Positions 1-5,839 of a stretch of 6,024 bases of DNA are shown here, one piece after another; within the stretch, counting starts at the first letter, position 1, and each line of letters starts with the position of its first letter. The stretch spans positions 1 to 6,024 of the forward strand of contig NZ_PIZH01000113.1 of assembly GCF_002835825.1 (NCBI RefSeq), given 5' to 3'. Both the position numbers and the translations under genes were made by a program. The DNA comes from Methanoregula sp. Its GTDB lineage: Archaea; Halobacteriota; Methanomicrobia; Methanomicrobiales; Methanospirillaceae. Below the pieces are notes generated by a model, which worked only from the letters and a program-made list of their open reading frames with translations, ran no database searches and was not told the origin of the DNA.

Positions 1-75
1 TTGGAACACCTGCCAGAGCTCCACCGTTGCGCAGCTGAGATAGCTATCAAGACCGGACGGTGGCGTCTGGTATGA
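1..75 (+). CDS. C-terminal end of an upstream gene (partial, unknown)
   Basis: An open frame enters from the left edge and ends at TGA 73-75, giving about 24 residues that end in GRWRLV. The stop overlaps the next gene's ATG (72-74) as ATGA, the same junction type used repeatedly downstream. The frame is otherwise too short to identify. Given its place before the replicative helicase it may belong to the same replication block, but that is inference. The true start lies outside the window, and the TTG at position 1 is unlikely to be it. Confidence 0.5.
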   Translation: MEHLPELHRCAAEIAIKTGRWRLV

Positions 76-296
76 TGATTCCCGAGGCCTCGTGGCCACG
101 CACATGGCGGATCATCCGGCGCGTTCAGCGCAACGAGATACCGCAGACACCGGGGTATCAAAAATATCTCCAGCAGGAGATCCGGCGGATGAGCCCCGAG
201 CAGTATGCCAGGTTCATTCAAGAAACAACTGGGAACACGACAGGGGATGCACATGGAGTTTCACAGTCCGGTTTACGAGCTATTATCCCATTGTGA
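72..296 (+). CDS. Small basic hypothetical protein, 74 aa
   Basis: Function not recognised. I chose ATG 72 because a GGTGG sequence at 59-63 sits eight bases upstream, a good archaeal-type ribosome binding site, and because this ATG overlaps the previous stop as ATGA. A GTG at 60 is in frame but falls inside that binding site. The product is soluble and basic, with arginine-rich stretches around residues 10-20 and 37-39 (WRIIRR, IRRMSPEQY). It probably has a helical middle and shows no membrane segment or zinc motif. The segment MSPEQYARFIQE looks like ordinary coding sequence. The last ~15 residues are encoded where the next small gene overlaps in another frame, so either this C-terminus or that neighbour's start could be misjudged. 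It is likely co-transcribed with the helicase. Confidence 0.6.
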   Translation: MMIPEASWPRTWRIIRRVQRNEIPQTPGYQKYLQQEIRRMSPEQYARFIQETTGNTTGDAHGVSQSGLRAIIPL

Positions 297-399
297 ACGG
301 ATGGGTATGCGATCCCCACCATACTGGGACTTGATGTTGGAATCCGATTTGCTGACATCATGCCAGACGTTTCTTGGGGTGAAAAATGGACGCCAGTGA
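253..399 (+). CDS. Small hypothetical protein, 48 aa
   Basis: Function not recognised. The ATG at 253 follows GGGG (243-246) by six bases; an in-frame ATG at 247 lies too close to that sequence. The frame overlaps the preceding gene by 44 bases and the helicase start by 14 bases, and it is the only plus-strand frame that fills 297-385. The product has two cysteines and two histidines but no clear metal motif; a mildly hydrophobic, acidic middle (YWDLMLESDLL) could form a short helix. The long overlap on the left makes this gene less certain than its neighbours. The alternative is a short untranslated leader for the helicase. Confidence 0.42.
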   Translation: MEFHSPVYELLSHCERMGMRSPPYWDLMLESDLLTSCQTFLGVKNGRQ

Positions 400-1801
400 A
401 CAGGCCCGTCAGATAGCCGCAGATGCCCTTAAAATCATCAGCAACAAGCGGTCCCAGGAGAAGGTTGCCGCGAACCAGTTCAAGGAGGATCACCCGTACG
501 ACTACAGCAACATCGCGAACTATATCCGCGACGAATGCAGTGTCCTGTCCTTCAAAAAGAGCCTGTACCGATACCAGGACGGCATCTATGTCGAAGATGA
601 CGGGTATCTCGACAGTCGCATCACGACCGAACTCCTACAACGGGGAATCGCCAGTGATGGCCGAATCACCAATGCCGCAGCACAGGTCCGGCACTACTTG
701 ACGTATGCCAAGGTCGAAACCGAATACCCGTTCAACCTTCACCCGAATGCCATCCCGGTCCGCAATGGTGTCCTGAAGATTGACTTCACCACCGGAACCA
801 CAACATCAGAACCCATCTCACCGGCATATCGGTTTAATTACCAACTGGCAGCGGCCTACGACGCATCAGCGAACAGCGAACCCATTAAAGAATATCTGGA
901 TTCTCTCGGAGTAGACACCAACATTCTCCTGCAGATACCGGCACACGCTATGCTCGGAATGCTCGGCAGGCAGTATAAAAAAGCGTATTTCCTGCAGGGT
1001 ACCAAGAACAGCGGGAAGTCCACTTTTATCGACCTGTTGGTCCAGCACCTATTCGGATCACCTGTATGTTCATCCGTCAGTCTGCAAGCATTGTTGTTCG
1101 ACAAGTTCCGTCTGGCCGAGCTGAATGGGAAGATCATCAACAGCTATGCCGACCTATCCGACCAGAAGCTGCGCGACATCGGTGTCTTCAAGACTCTAAC
1201 CGGCGGCGACACGATCACTGTCGAACGGAAATTCAAAGATCCGTTCCAGATGAAAAATAAAGCCCTGCTTGTATTCTCTGCCAACAAGTACCCGAAGATC
1301 ACCACCGGCGATGATGCTTTCTGGGACCGGTGGATCGCGCTGGAATTCAAGAAGGCATTCAAGGTGGACAGCACGTTCACCGAACGGACATTCACCGATG
1401 CTAATATTTCAGGGCTCTTGAACCTCGTGCTTCAGCAGATGCAGAAGATCATCAAGGACGGATTGACAACAACCGACTCCGTGGAATTCACATGGCTGAA
1501 TGATGCCAGCAGCAGTCACCGGTTCATTCAGGAAGAACTTGAACGGTGCAAGGATGCCGTGCTGGTCAAGGCTGACGTATTCCACATGTACACCGAGTTC
1601 TGCGACGATGGTGATTATGAGATTGAATCCCAGCGGGCATTGACCGAAGCCATGCTGCGGAGCGGAGCATTATCCGTAAGGCCGATGGTCGGGAAAAAAC
1701 AACAGCACTGCTACCAGGGATACAAGATCAAGGGCGTCGACCCGGTATATCCCGACAAGGCTCCTGCGAAGGAAACCACCCAGGCCACGGTGATCGCATG
1801 A
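386..1801 (+). CDS. Superfamily 3 replicative helicase, D5/P4 primase C-terminal family
   Basis: This 471-residue protein should be an ATP-driven hexameric helicase that unwinds viral or plasmid DNA for replication. Residues about 45-190 match the D5_N-type region seen in phage/plasmid primases, including an aromatic segment (LYRYQDGIY) and the typical RNGVL motif at 126-130. The SF3 ATPase follows: Walker A GTKNSGKST at 205-213, a Walker B-like acidic position in YADLSD near D256, a sensor asparagine in FSANKYP (N300) and a likely arginine finger in WDRW (R315). Residues about 385-460 resemble the winged-helix tail of the family. ATG 386 is preceded by GGGGTGA. Many relatives are fused to an AEP or TOPRIM primase at the N-terminus; here fewer than 50 residues precede the D5_N region, so this is a helicase-only form. 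The family assignment is strong; the exact element type is inferred. Confidence 0.9.
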   Translation: MDASEQARQIAADALKIISNKRSQEKVAANQFKEDHPYDYSNIANYIRDECSVLSFKKSLYRYQDGIYVEDDGYLDSRITTELLQRGIASDGRITNAAAQVRHYLTYAKVETEYPFNLHPNAIPVRNGVLKIDFTTGTTTSEPISPAYRFNYQLAAAYDASANSEPIKEYLDSLGVDTNILLQIPAHAMLGMLGRQYKKAYFLQGTKNSGKSTFIDLLVQHLFGSPVCSSVSLQALLFDKFRLAELNGKIINSYADLSDQKLRDIGVFKTLTGGDTITVERKFKDPFQMKNKALLVFSANKYPKITTGDDAFWDRWIALEFKKAFKVDSTFTERTFTDANISGLLNLVLQQMQKIIKDGLTTTDSVEFTWLNDASSSHRFIQEELERCKDAVLVKADVFHMYTEFCDDGDYEIESQRALTEAMLRSGALSVRPMVGKKQQHCYQGYKIKGVDPVYPDKAPAKETTQATVIA

Positions 1802-1803
1802 CA

Positions 1804-1821
1804 CCCTCTCTTTTTTGAGGG
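1804..1821 (+). terminator. Hairpin with T-run after the helicase gene
   Basis: Three bases after the helicase stop, CCCTC (1804-1808) can pair with GAGGG (1817-1821) around a loop containing TTTTTT (1811-1816). Archaeal termination depends mainly on T-runs, and this one is directly downstream of the stop codon, so it plausibly ends the replication transcript. The T-run lies inside the loop rather than after the stem, so it is not a classical bacterial intrinsic terminator. Confidence 0.5.
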
Positions 1822-1828
1822 AATTAAG

Positions 1829-1989
1829 GGTGGGACAGGATATAGACCAACTTGCCAGCATATCCATATTAAAATCAACCCTAGAGGAAGTACGTAAAAT
1901 CAATAGTTATAGTATAGGTTTGCTTTCATGTTGGATATCTTGGATATTCATCAAAAAAGGGGACTCGCTGACCAGTCGCTTGTCCCACC
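1829..1989. repeat. Separated inverted repeat, GGTGGGACA / TGTCCCACC
   Basis: GGTGGGACA at 1829-1837 is a perfect 9-base inverted match to TGTCCCACC at 1981-1989. If transcribed, allowing G-U pairs extends the helix to about 13 pairs (1827-1839 with 1979-1991). The right arm could also pair with GGGAC at 1960-1964 to make a shorter hairpin, so two structures compete. A 9-base match in a region this size is not very improbable by chance, so significance is uncertain. Confidence 0.4.
1931..1948. repeat. Tandem 9-mer TTGGATATC-TTGGATATT
   Basis: Two back-to-back 9-base units differ only in the last base. An inverted partial copy, ATATCCA, lies at 1859-1865. The arrangement could be a protein-binding site, but two units are too few to call an iteron array. 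Confidence 0.35.
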
Positions 1990-2125
1990 TTGACCAGAGT
2001 TGTTTTAACTCAAATCTCGTTGTTCAAGCATCTGCTACCATACAGCATACGACCGCAGGGTTATGTTCTAGTATTGATCCGTTCTCAAAAACTGGTGGTT
2101 TTCTACCATTCGGACGGCAATCTGC

Positions 2126-2150
2126 CTTTAAAATTCTTTATTATAAAAAT
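2126..2150 (+). promoter_or_regulatory. Candidate TATA-type promoter for the packaging operon
   Basis: An AT-rich stretch with TTTAAAAT (about 2127-2134) and TTATTATAAAAAT (about 2138-2150) lies just before the first packaging gene. Either could act as an archaeal TATA box, with transcription starting roughly 25 bases downstream. The left box fits a very short leader; the right one would start transcription at or inside the beginning of the gene. No clear BRE was identified, so the exact promoter is uncertain. Confidence 0.4.
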
Positions 2151-2155
2151 AGGTG
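2151..2155 (+). promoter_or_regulatory. Ribosome binding site deciding the TerS start
   Basis: AGGTG here lies six bases before ATG 2162. A longer in-frame start, GTG 2153, overlaps this sequence and has no binding site of its own, so ATG 2162 is preferred. Confidence 0.6.
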
Positions 2156-2161
2156 CACATC

Positions 2162-2719
2162 ATGACCAGTGTCGACTGGCAGTGCACTATCTGTTCCAGC
2201 CCCCGCAGGACAGATATCGAAGCGGCCATCGTCAACGGTCGGACGGTCAGGTCCATCGCGGAGGAGTTCGGTGTCAGCAAGTCCACGGTGCACCGGCATA
2301 AGAACGAGGGGCACATCTGCCGAACGATGCAGAAGGCCGCAGGCAGCCCGCTCTGCCCCGACGATAAGCGAGGGGATATTGTAGCTATCACCCAGGCGGA
2401 GGATATGGTCAAGTGGACAAAGGGATTGCTCGGCAAGGCCGTCCGCATCCTTGACGCAGCGGAGGCAGAAGGCGATAAGAGAACGGCACTGGCGGGCATC
2501 AGGGAAGCACGAGCATCGATTGAAACGTTGTATAATCTGACCAATTCTGTTGCGGGGATGAACGTCCGCGACCTGACTGTGAACCAAGGAGTCAGCCCGA
2601 AGGAATACTCGGAAACCATCAGCCGGGTGATCCGAGCACTGGAACCCTATCCTGACGCTCGTATTGCGGTTCTGGCAGCACTTGAAGGCATGAAGGTGAT
2701 AGAATGCCCGACCGAATGA
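2162..2719 (+). CDS. terS: Terminase small subunit-like HTH protein with CxxC...HxxxxH motif
   Basis: The 185-residue product probably recognises viral DNA and hands it to the large terminase for packaging. Near the N-terminus there is a probable zinc site, C8-x2-C11 with H46 and H51 (CTIC, then HRHKNEGH). It encloses a helix-turn-helix at about residues 28-47 (VRSIAEEFGVSKSTVHRHK). Residues about 80-130 are charged and helical (LLGKAVRILDAAEAE, REARASIETLYN), consistent with an oligomerisation segment, and the C-terminus is again helical. TerS assignment rests mainly on position, directly before and overlapping the TerL ATPase gene by 16 bases, plus size and HTH. Without that context it could be read as a generic HTH regulator. 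It is the first gene of the coupled operon and lies next to the AT-rich control region. Confidence 0.65.
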   Translation: MTSVDWQCTICSSPRRTDIEAAIVNGRTVRSIAEEFGVSKSTVHRHKNEGHICRTMQKAAGSPLCPDDKRGDIVAITQAEDMVKWTKGLLGKAVRILDAAEAEGDKRTALAGIREARASIETLYNLTNSVAGMNVRDLTVNQGVSPKEYSETISRVIRALEPYPDARIAVLAALEGMKVIECPTE

Positions 2720-3477
2720 ACAAAGGGCTGATACACGGCCTGTCGCCTTCGCGCTGGTCCGAAGACGTTCTCGGCATCGTACCGGATCCTTGGCAGGAGA
2801 ACGTGCTTGATGGATCGCACAAGAGGATGATCCTAAACTGTGCACGACAGACCGGCAAGTCCACCGTAACCGGCATCCTCGCCTTACATACTGCGGTATT
2901 CAGAGCACCGGCATCGGTTGTGATCATCTCACCATCGCAGACACAATCGTCGGAGTCATTGAAGAAGGTGAAGTTGTTCTTGGCACTGATGTCGGATAAG
3001 CCCGGCATCACGAAGGACAACGAGAGCAGATTGGAGTTCGCCAACGGGAGCCGGATCATCGCACTGCCCGGGTCCACCGTCACCTCTAGGGGATTCTCCG
3101 CAGTGGACCTGTTGATCATCGATGAAGCCAGCCGGGTATTGGACGATATCTACTTCGGTGTCAGGCCGCTTGTGGCCGTCAGCAATGGCCGGATCATTAT
3201 CCTGAGTACTCCTTTTGGAAAGCGCGGTTTCTTCTGGCAAGCGTGGACAGATGGCGGCGACGGCTGGGAACGGGTCATGATACCGGCATCCGATTGTCCA
3301 CGAATAACCGCAGAGTTCCTTGCTGAAGAAAAAAAGTCGATGGGTGACTGGTTCTACAACCAGGAATATCTCTGCTCCTTCATGGAAGCCGAGGACAATG
3401 TTTTCGGTTATGATCTCGTGATGAGCGCCATCGATAGCGATGTGAAACCACTATTCGAGGTATCTGATTATGAATGA
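2704..3477 (+). CDS. terL-N: Terminase large subunit, ATPase domain (stand-alone)
   Basis: This 257-residue protein carries the motor half of a large terminase, which hydrolyses ATP to pump DNA into the prohead. Visible motifs in order: the Q-motif region DPWQ (Q31), Walker A ARQTGKST (47-54), Walker B LLIIDEAS with D140 and E141, and the coupling motif LSTPFGKRG (S168-T169). Full-length TerL proteins of this kind are usually about 400-600 residues and continue into an RNase H-like nuclease. Here the frame stops at TGA 3475 just before that domain begins. ATG 2704 follows AAGGTGAT (2693-2700) by three bases, a strong archaeal binding site; a second in-frame ATG at 2716 overlaps the TerS stop but is less well spaced. 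The remaining domain is encoded by the next gene in the +1 frame. Confidence 0.9.
   Translation: MPDRMNKGLIHGLSPSRWSEDVLGIVPDPWQENVLDGSHKRMILNCARQTGKSTVTGILALHTAVFRAPASVVIISPSQTQSSESLKKVKLFLALMSDKPGITKDNESRLEFANGSRIIALPGSTVTSRGFSAVDLLIIDEASRVLDDIYFGVRPLVAVSNGRIIILSTPFGKRGFFWQAWTDGGDGWERVMIPASDCPRITAEFLAEEKKSMGDWFYNQEYLCSFMEAEDNVFGYDLVMSAIDSDVKPLFEVSDYE
3457..3461 (+). promoter_or_regulatory. Ribosome binding site for the separate terminase nuclease gene
   Basis: GAGGT lies eight bases before ATG 3470, inside the end of the ATPase gene. It gives the nuclease half its own initiation signal, which supports a real gene split over a sequencing error or a required frameshift. Confidence 0.6.
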
Positions 3478-4135
3478 GTTTGTAGCAGGTCTTGACCTTG
3501 GCCTGATGAACGACTATTCAGCACTGTGCATTCTTGAGGTCATGCCGTCCGGCATAATGCACCTGCGCCACATCCAGCGGTTCAAGCTGGGAACGAAGTA
3601 TCAGACTGTCTGCTCCCAGGTGGAGCGGTTGTTAGGCAAACTGCCGGGGAATCATACCCTTGTCGTGGACCAGACCGGCGTTGGCCGGGGAGTGACTTCG
3701 ATGTTTGAAGAACGGGAGATCCCCTTCGTACCCGTCACGATTACCAGCGGCAACGATGCGAACCGTGTCAATGGCGAATGGCGTGTTCCCAAGAGGGACC
3801 TTGTGGCTGGACTGACCGTTGCCCTCCAGAATGGGAAACTGAAGGTCGCCAAGGATCTGAAGGAAACCAACAACCTCGTCACGGAAATGTTGAATTTCAA
3901 GATCAAAATTTCGACAGCGGGAAATGATTCGTATGGAGCATGGCGGGAATCCATACACGATGATCTCGTTTTGAGCAGTGCTCTCGCCGTGTGGTACGCT
4001 CCAAAAGCTGCACCCGGGGAAATGATGCCACTGATATCATTCGGCGGGTTGCGGATGGACGATGAACCCCCGAACTCATTCCATCAGGATTGGACGATTG
4101 CCGACTACGAATATTATGCCCGTGGATACCGATGA
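3470..4135 (+). CDS. terL-C: Terminase large subunit, RNase H-like nuclease domain (stand-alone)
   Basis: The 221-residue product corresponds to the C-terminal headful or site-specific nuclease of large terminases, which cuts viral concatemers at the start and end of packaging. The RNase H-fold acidic residues are visible: D9 in AGLDLGLMND on the first strand, D67 in LVVDQTGVG, and D164/D165 in HDDLVLSSALAVW near the end of the fold. The segment VPKRDLVAGL (107-116) also fits the family. The frame starts eight bases inside the ATPase gene, with GAGGT at 3457-3461 as binding site. The protein would have to associate with the ATPase protein to form a working terminase. The last ~40 residues extend past the nuclease fold and have no recognised role. 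A frameshifted single terL is the main alternative. Confidence 0.87.
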   Translation: MNEFVAGLDLGLMNDYSALCILEVMPSGIMHLRHIQRFKLGTKYQTVCSQVERLLGKLPGNHTLVVDQTGVGRGVTSMFEEREIPFVPVTITSGNDANRVNGEWRVPKRDLVAGLTVALQNGKLKVAKDLKETNNLVTEMLNFKIKISTAGNDSYGAWRESIHDDLVLSSALAVWYAPKAAPGEMMPLISFGGLRMDDEPPNSFHQDWTIADYEYYARGYR

Positions 4136-4371
4136 TGGCGATAAAAAAGGCATTCGTCAACATTCACAAAATCCGTTGTCCGACGTGCAGGAGTTCACGC
4201 CTGCGGCGACAACAGGGATTGTGGATATGCAAAACTTGTTCCCAGGTGTTCGCCATCAGGAACGGCAAGGTCGTGATAACCGACAACGAGGGCAATGATC
4301 CGTTGGAACCTGTGCATCCCGCCAACCACGGTGAGCCCATTCAAAATTATCAAGGAGATGAAACGAAATGA
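4132..4371 (+). CDS. Small zinc-ribbon protein, 79 aa
   Basis: The protein has two CxxC knuckles, C16-P-T-C19 and C33-K-T-C36, spaced 13 residues apart, which is a classic zinc ribbon. A strongly basic segment between them (RSSRLRRQQG) suggests contact with DNA or RNA. The C-terminal half is acidic, proline-containing and probably flexible. ATG 4132 overlaps the nuclease stop as ATGA and relies on translational coupling, since the preceding sequence is a weak binding site; a longer frame from TTG 4090 would lie wholly inside the nuclease gene and is rejected. The location, between terminase and protease, suggests a packaging or head-assembly accessory role or a late regulator, but no specific family is recognised. 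Confidence 0.75.
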   Translation: MMAIKKAFVNIHKIRCPTCRSSRLRRQQGLWICKTCSQVFAIRNGKVVITDNEGNDPLEPVHPANHGEPIQNYQGDETK

Positions 4372-4814
4372 GATTGATTCAAGACACGAAAGTGATCACA
4401 AGCACCGAACAGATTAAAGAACTCATGGACGCCGTTATGGAGCGGCTTCCAACGGTGATCGCCAATGAATCGCAGGAGAACATTAACCGGGAATGTAAGG
4501 ACGCTAAAAAGGGTGCACTTACTGAAATTGAAGACCGGCTTAAGATGCTCAGCCAATTTAGAGGCATCCTCATTAATATCCCCGGGGAAGATTTCGATCA
4601 GCAGCGGAAAGCCCGGCATAACCGGGCGATGATGGCCCGGAATTTCTTGAACAGCTACGATCACCATGCGGCAGACCGGTCCGGTGATGCACCGAACACC
4701 GACTTCGATCCCCGGCTGATGAAGATCATTGTCTTGGCAGTACAGGCACATGCGGCATTTGAGGCAGCCCGTAAGGATATCGTCGGCAACCTCATCGTAC
4801 CGGGGAATCCATGA
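4368..4814 (+). CDS. Hypothetical helical protein, 148 aa
   Basis: Function not recognised. The start is well supported: AAGGAG at 4352-4357 lies ten bases before ATG 4368, which overlaps the previous stop as ATGA; the end overlaps the protease start the same way. The N-terminal half is charged and probably helical (residues about 13-65, with EQIKELMDAVMERL and LTEIEDRLKML), possibly coiled coil. A middle basic patch (QQRKARHNRAMMARNF, 78-93) is followed by a polar linker and a more hydrophobic C-terminal helix (LMKIIVLAVQAHAAFEAA, 117-134). That helix contains H and Q, so it is more likely buried or amphipathic than membrane spanning. The protein is far too short to be a portal, although it sits in the usual portal slot. 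A head-completion, scaffold or packaging accessory role is possible from context only. Confidence 0.75.
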   Translation: MRLIQDTKVITSTEQIKELMDAVMERLPTVIANESQENINRECKDAKKGALTEIEDRLKMLSQFRGILINIPGEDFDQQRKARHNRAMMARNFLNSYDHHAADRSGDAPNTDFDPRLMKIIVLAVQAHAAFEAARKDIVGNLIVPGNP

Positions 4815-5578
4815 CCGCAGTCAACAACACCGGCAGCTTCCAGAGCGAGCACGAGGTCGTGCTGCAAGGCTTGTCGCAGTGGTTACCAGGACCATCAAAG
4901 ATCGGGAAGGTCTTCTATGGTGTGGATAATTTCGCGCCGACCGCCGATGCGTGGAACAAGATCCCCATCCTCTTTTGTCCGCCGGGGATCAAGCCGGTCC
5001 ACCCGGACCACGCTGCCCTTGCACGGGACCCCATCGGGACCGCCAAGGTGTACGGATATCGTATCATTGGAAACCCGAAGAACACCCGCGTCACCGGTTC
5101 GCAGATAGTTGCCGATGCGCTCCTATCAGATCCCCAGGCAGCGGAGCTTGCCAAAAATAACAAGCTTGGTTTGTCCACTGGCTTCGATGCGCAGATTGAC
5201 AATGCGGGGCGCATAAACGGTCGCGTCGATCCAAACCACATCCTCGTGTTCATGAGCTGTAAGAAAGCAGCCGCCGGGGAGCACTGCGGTACCGGCAACG
5301 ATCCCCGTGCAGCCTTCAACAATATCGCTCCGGTGGAACGCCCTCCAATGCCCCGTCATGGTTCGAAGGACCTCTCGGAAATGGAAGCAGAACAGCAGAG
5401 AGCACGCGATGTTCGGAACGGGAGGCCGCTGGAGAGCGCGCATGAGATACCCGAATTTTTCCGGGAGCAGGCACGGGAGCGGGAGGCGGCAGCCGTTGAA
5501 ATGATCAAGGCCCGGGGAAAAATCGACCCGGCGACCGGTATGTTCAGGGATTTCCAATCCTGCGAGGAACCGGACTGA
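4811..5578 (+). CDS. DUF2213-like capsid maturation protease with charged C-terminal tail
   Basis: This 255-residue protein resembles the DUF2213 family of prohead proteases, serine proteases that remove the scaffold and trim capsid proteins during head maturation. Family-like landmarks in order: PVHPDHA (H64 or H67 as catalytic histidine), DPIGTAKVYGYRI (73-85), IVADALLSDP (99-108), the likely nucleophile in GLSTGFDA (S122), and PNHILVFMSCKKA (H143), which corresponds to the conserved NH segment before a glycine/cysteine-rich loop (AGEHCGTGND). The Ser-His-His arrangement is inferred from the family. Residues about 185-238 are rich in E, R, Q and A, probably coiled coil, and may act as a built-in scaffold or a self-cleaved tail. 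GGGGA (4802-4806) precedes ATG 4811, which overlaps the previous stop. Position after terminase fits, but no portal precedes it and no capsid gene follows. Confidence 0.78.
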   Translation: MTAVNNTGSFQSEHEVVLQGLSQWLPGPSKIGKVFYGVDNFAPTADAWNKIPILFCPPGIKPVHPDHAALARDPIGTAKVYGYRIIGNPKNTRVTGSQIVADALLSDPQAAELAKNNKLGLSTGFDAQIDNAGRINGRVDPNHILVFMSCKKAAAGEHCGTGNDPRAAFNNIAPVERPPMPRHGSKDLSEMEAEQQRARDVRNGRPLESAHEIPEFFREQAREREAAAVEMIKARGKIDPATGMFRDFQSCEEPD

Positions 5579-5727
5579 TGATCCTTACAAAATTTTTAAG
5601 GTGGTGTGGTTATCCAGTTTGGACGAAAGCGGAACTCAAAGCTGAGTTTGACAAAATGCAGCAAGTGCCGCAGGTGTCGGACTTGGTAGTTGTGAACGTC
5701 GACAAAATGATCAGAAATGAGAAGTAG
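5578..5727 (+). CDS. Small hypothetical protein, 49 aa
   Basis: ATG 5578 shares one base with the protease stop (TGATG), and GAGGA at 5564-5568 lies nine bases upstream, so coupled translation is plausible. The product begins MILTKFLRWCGYPVW, continues with a charged helix (TKAELKAEFDKM) and ends basic. It has one cysteine and no recognised domain. The hydrophobic start is too short and polar to be a clear signal peptide. It is the last gene of the plus-strand operon, ending just before a T-run at 5733-5737. It has no identifiable function and could be a short non-conserved frame. Confidence 0.5.
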   Translation: MILTKFLRWCGYPVWTKAELKAEFDKMQQVPQVSDLVVVNVDKMIRNEK

Positions 5728-5792
5728 TACTCTTTTTCCCCGCTCCCAAAATTCGGAGCCCATTGCACCGAGTACCCTGCCCTTCCAGCAGG
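5726..5792. repeat. Cluster of short inverted repeats between convergent genes
   Basis: GTACTC (5727-5732) pairs with GAGTAC (5770-5775), enclosing a second pair, GCTCC (5742-5746) with GGAGC (5755-5759). Immediately after comes a third hairpin, CCTGC (5776-5780) with GCAGG (5788-5792) around a seven-base loop. A plus-strand T-run (5733-5737) lies within the first loop, directly after the 49-aa gene. The cluster may terminate transcription or be a small structured RNA; tRNA hallmarks were looked for on both strands and not found. Confidence 0.4.
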
Positions 5793-5830
5793 CGATCGGG
5801 ATGGTGTTGGTATGATTGGACGTGACTGAT

Positions 5831-5839
5831 GAAAAAAAG
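5831..5839 (-). terminator. T-run ending the minus-strand unit
   Basis: On the minus strand seven consecutive T residues (bases 5838-5832) begin five bases after the stop codon of the 44-aa gene. T-runs of this kind are typical archaeal transcription end signals. No strong hairpin immediately precedes it. Confidence 0.5.

Larger units (their letters stand above)
1802..2161. other. AT-rich intergenic region between replication and packaging blocks
   Basis: About 360 bases are clearly more AT-rich than the genes on either side and hold no convincing coding sequence. The one long plus-strand frame starts at a TTG inside the terminator hairpin, lacks a ribosome binding site and encodes a serine-rich, low-plausibility protein. 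The region contains a separated inverted repeat (1829-1837 with 1981-1989), a tandem 9-mer (1931-1948), copies of TGACCAG and an AT-rich promoter-like stretch at 2126-2150. It probably includes the control region of the packaging operon. Placement next to the replicative helicase also makes it a candidate replication origin, but no defined iteron array is visible. Confidence 0.55.

Noticed and set aside
1815..2165. Open frame of 116 codons on the plus strand in the AT-rich gap
   Set aside because: It starts at a TTG within the terminator hairpin without a binding site, the product is serine-rich with no recognisable pattern, and it runs into the TerS binding site. It is more likely chance in a non-coding region.
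2141..2845. Long minus-strand frame opposite the TerS and TerL genes
   Set aside because: It is antisense to two well-supported genes, rich in R, C and H as expected for a shadow, and has no family motif.
3470..3477. Sequencing error or pseudogene explaining the broken terminase
   Set aside because: Not excluded outright, but the nuclease gene has its own well-spaced binding site, the break lies at the domain boundary, and similar stop/start overlaps occur throughout the operon, so a true split is preferred.
4915..5557. Minus-strand frames opposite the protease
   Set aside because: They are antisense to a gene with conserved protease landmarks; no binding site or domain supports them.
5727..5792. 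Possible tRNA or tRNA remnant (5-base stem with 7-base loop)
   Set aside because: No T-loop consensus, no U at position 33 of the loop on either strand, and no acceptor stem, so it does not meet tRNA criteria.
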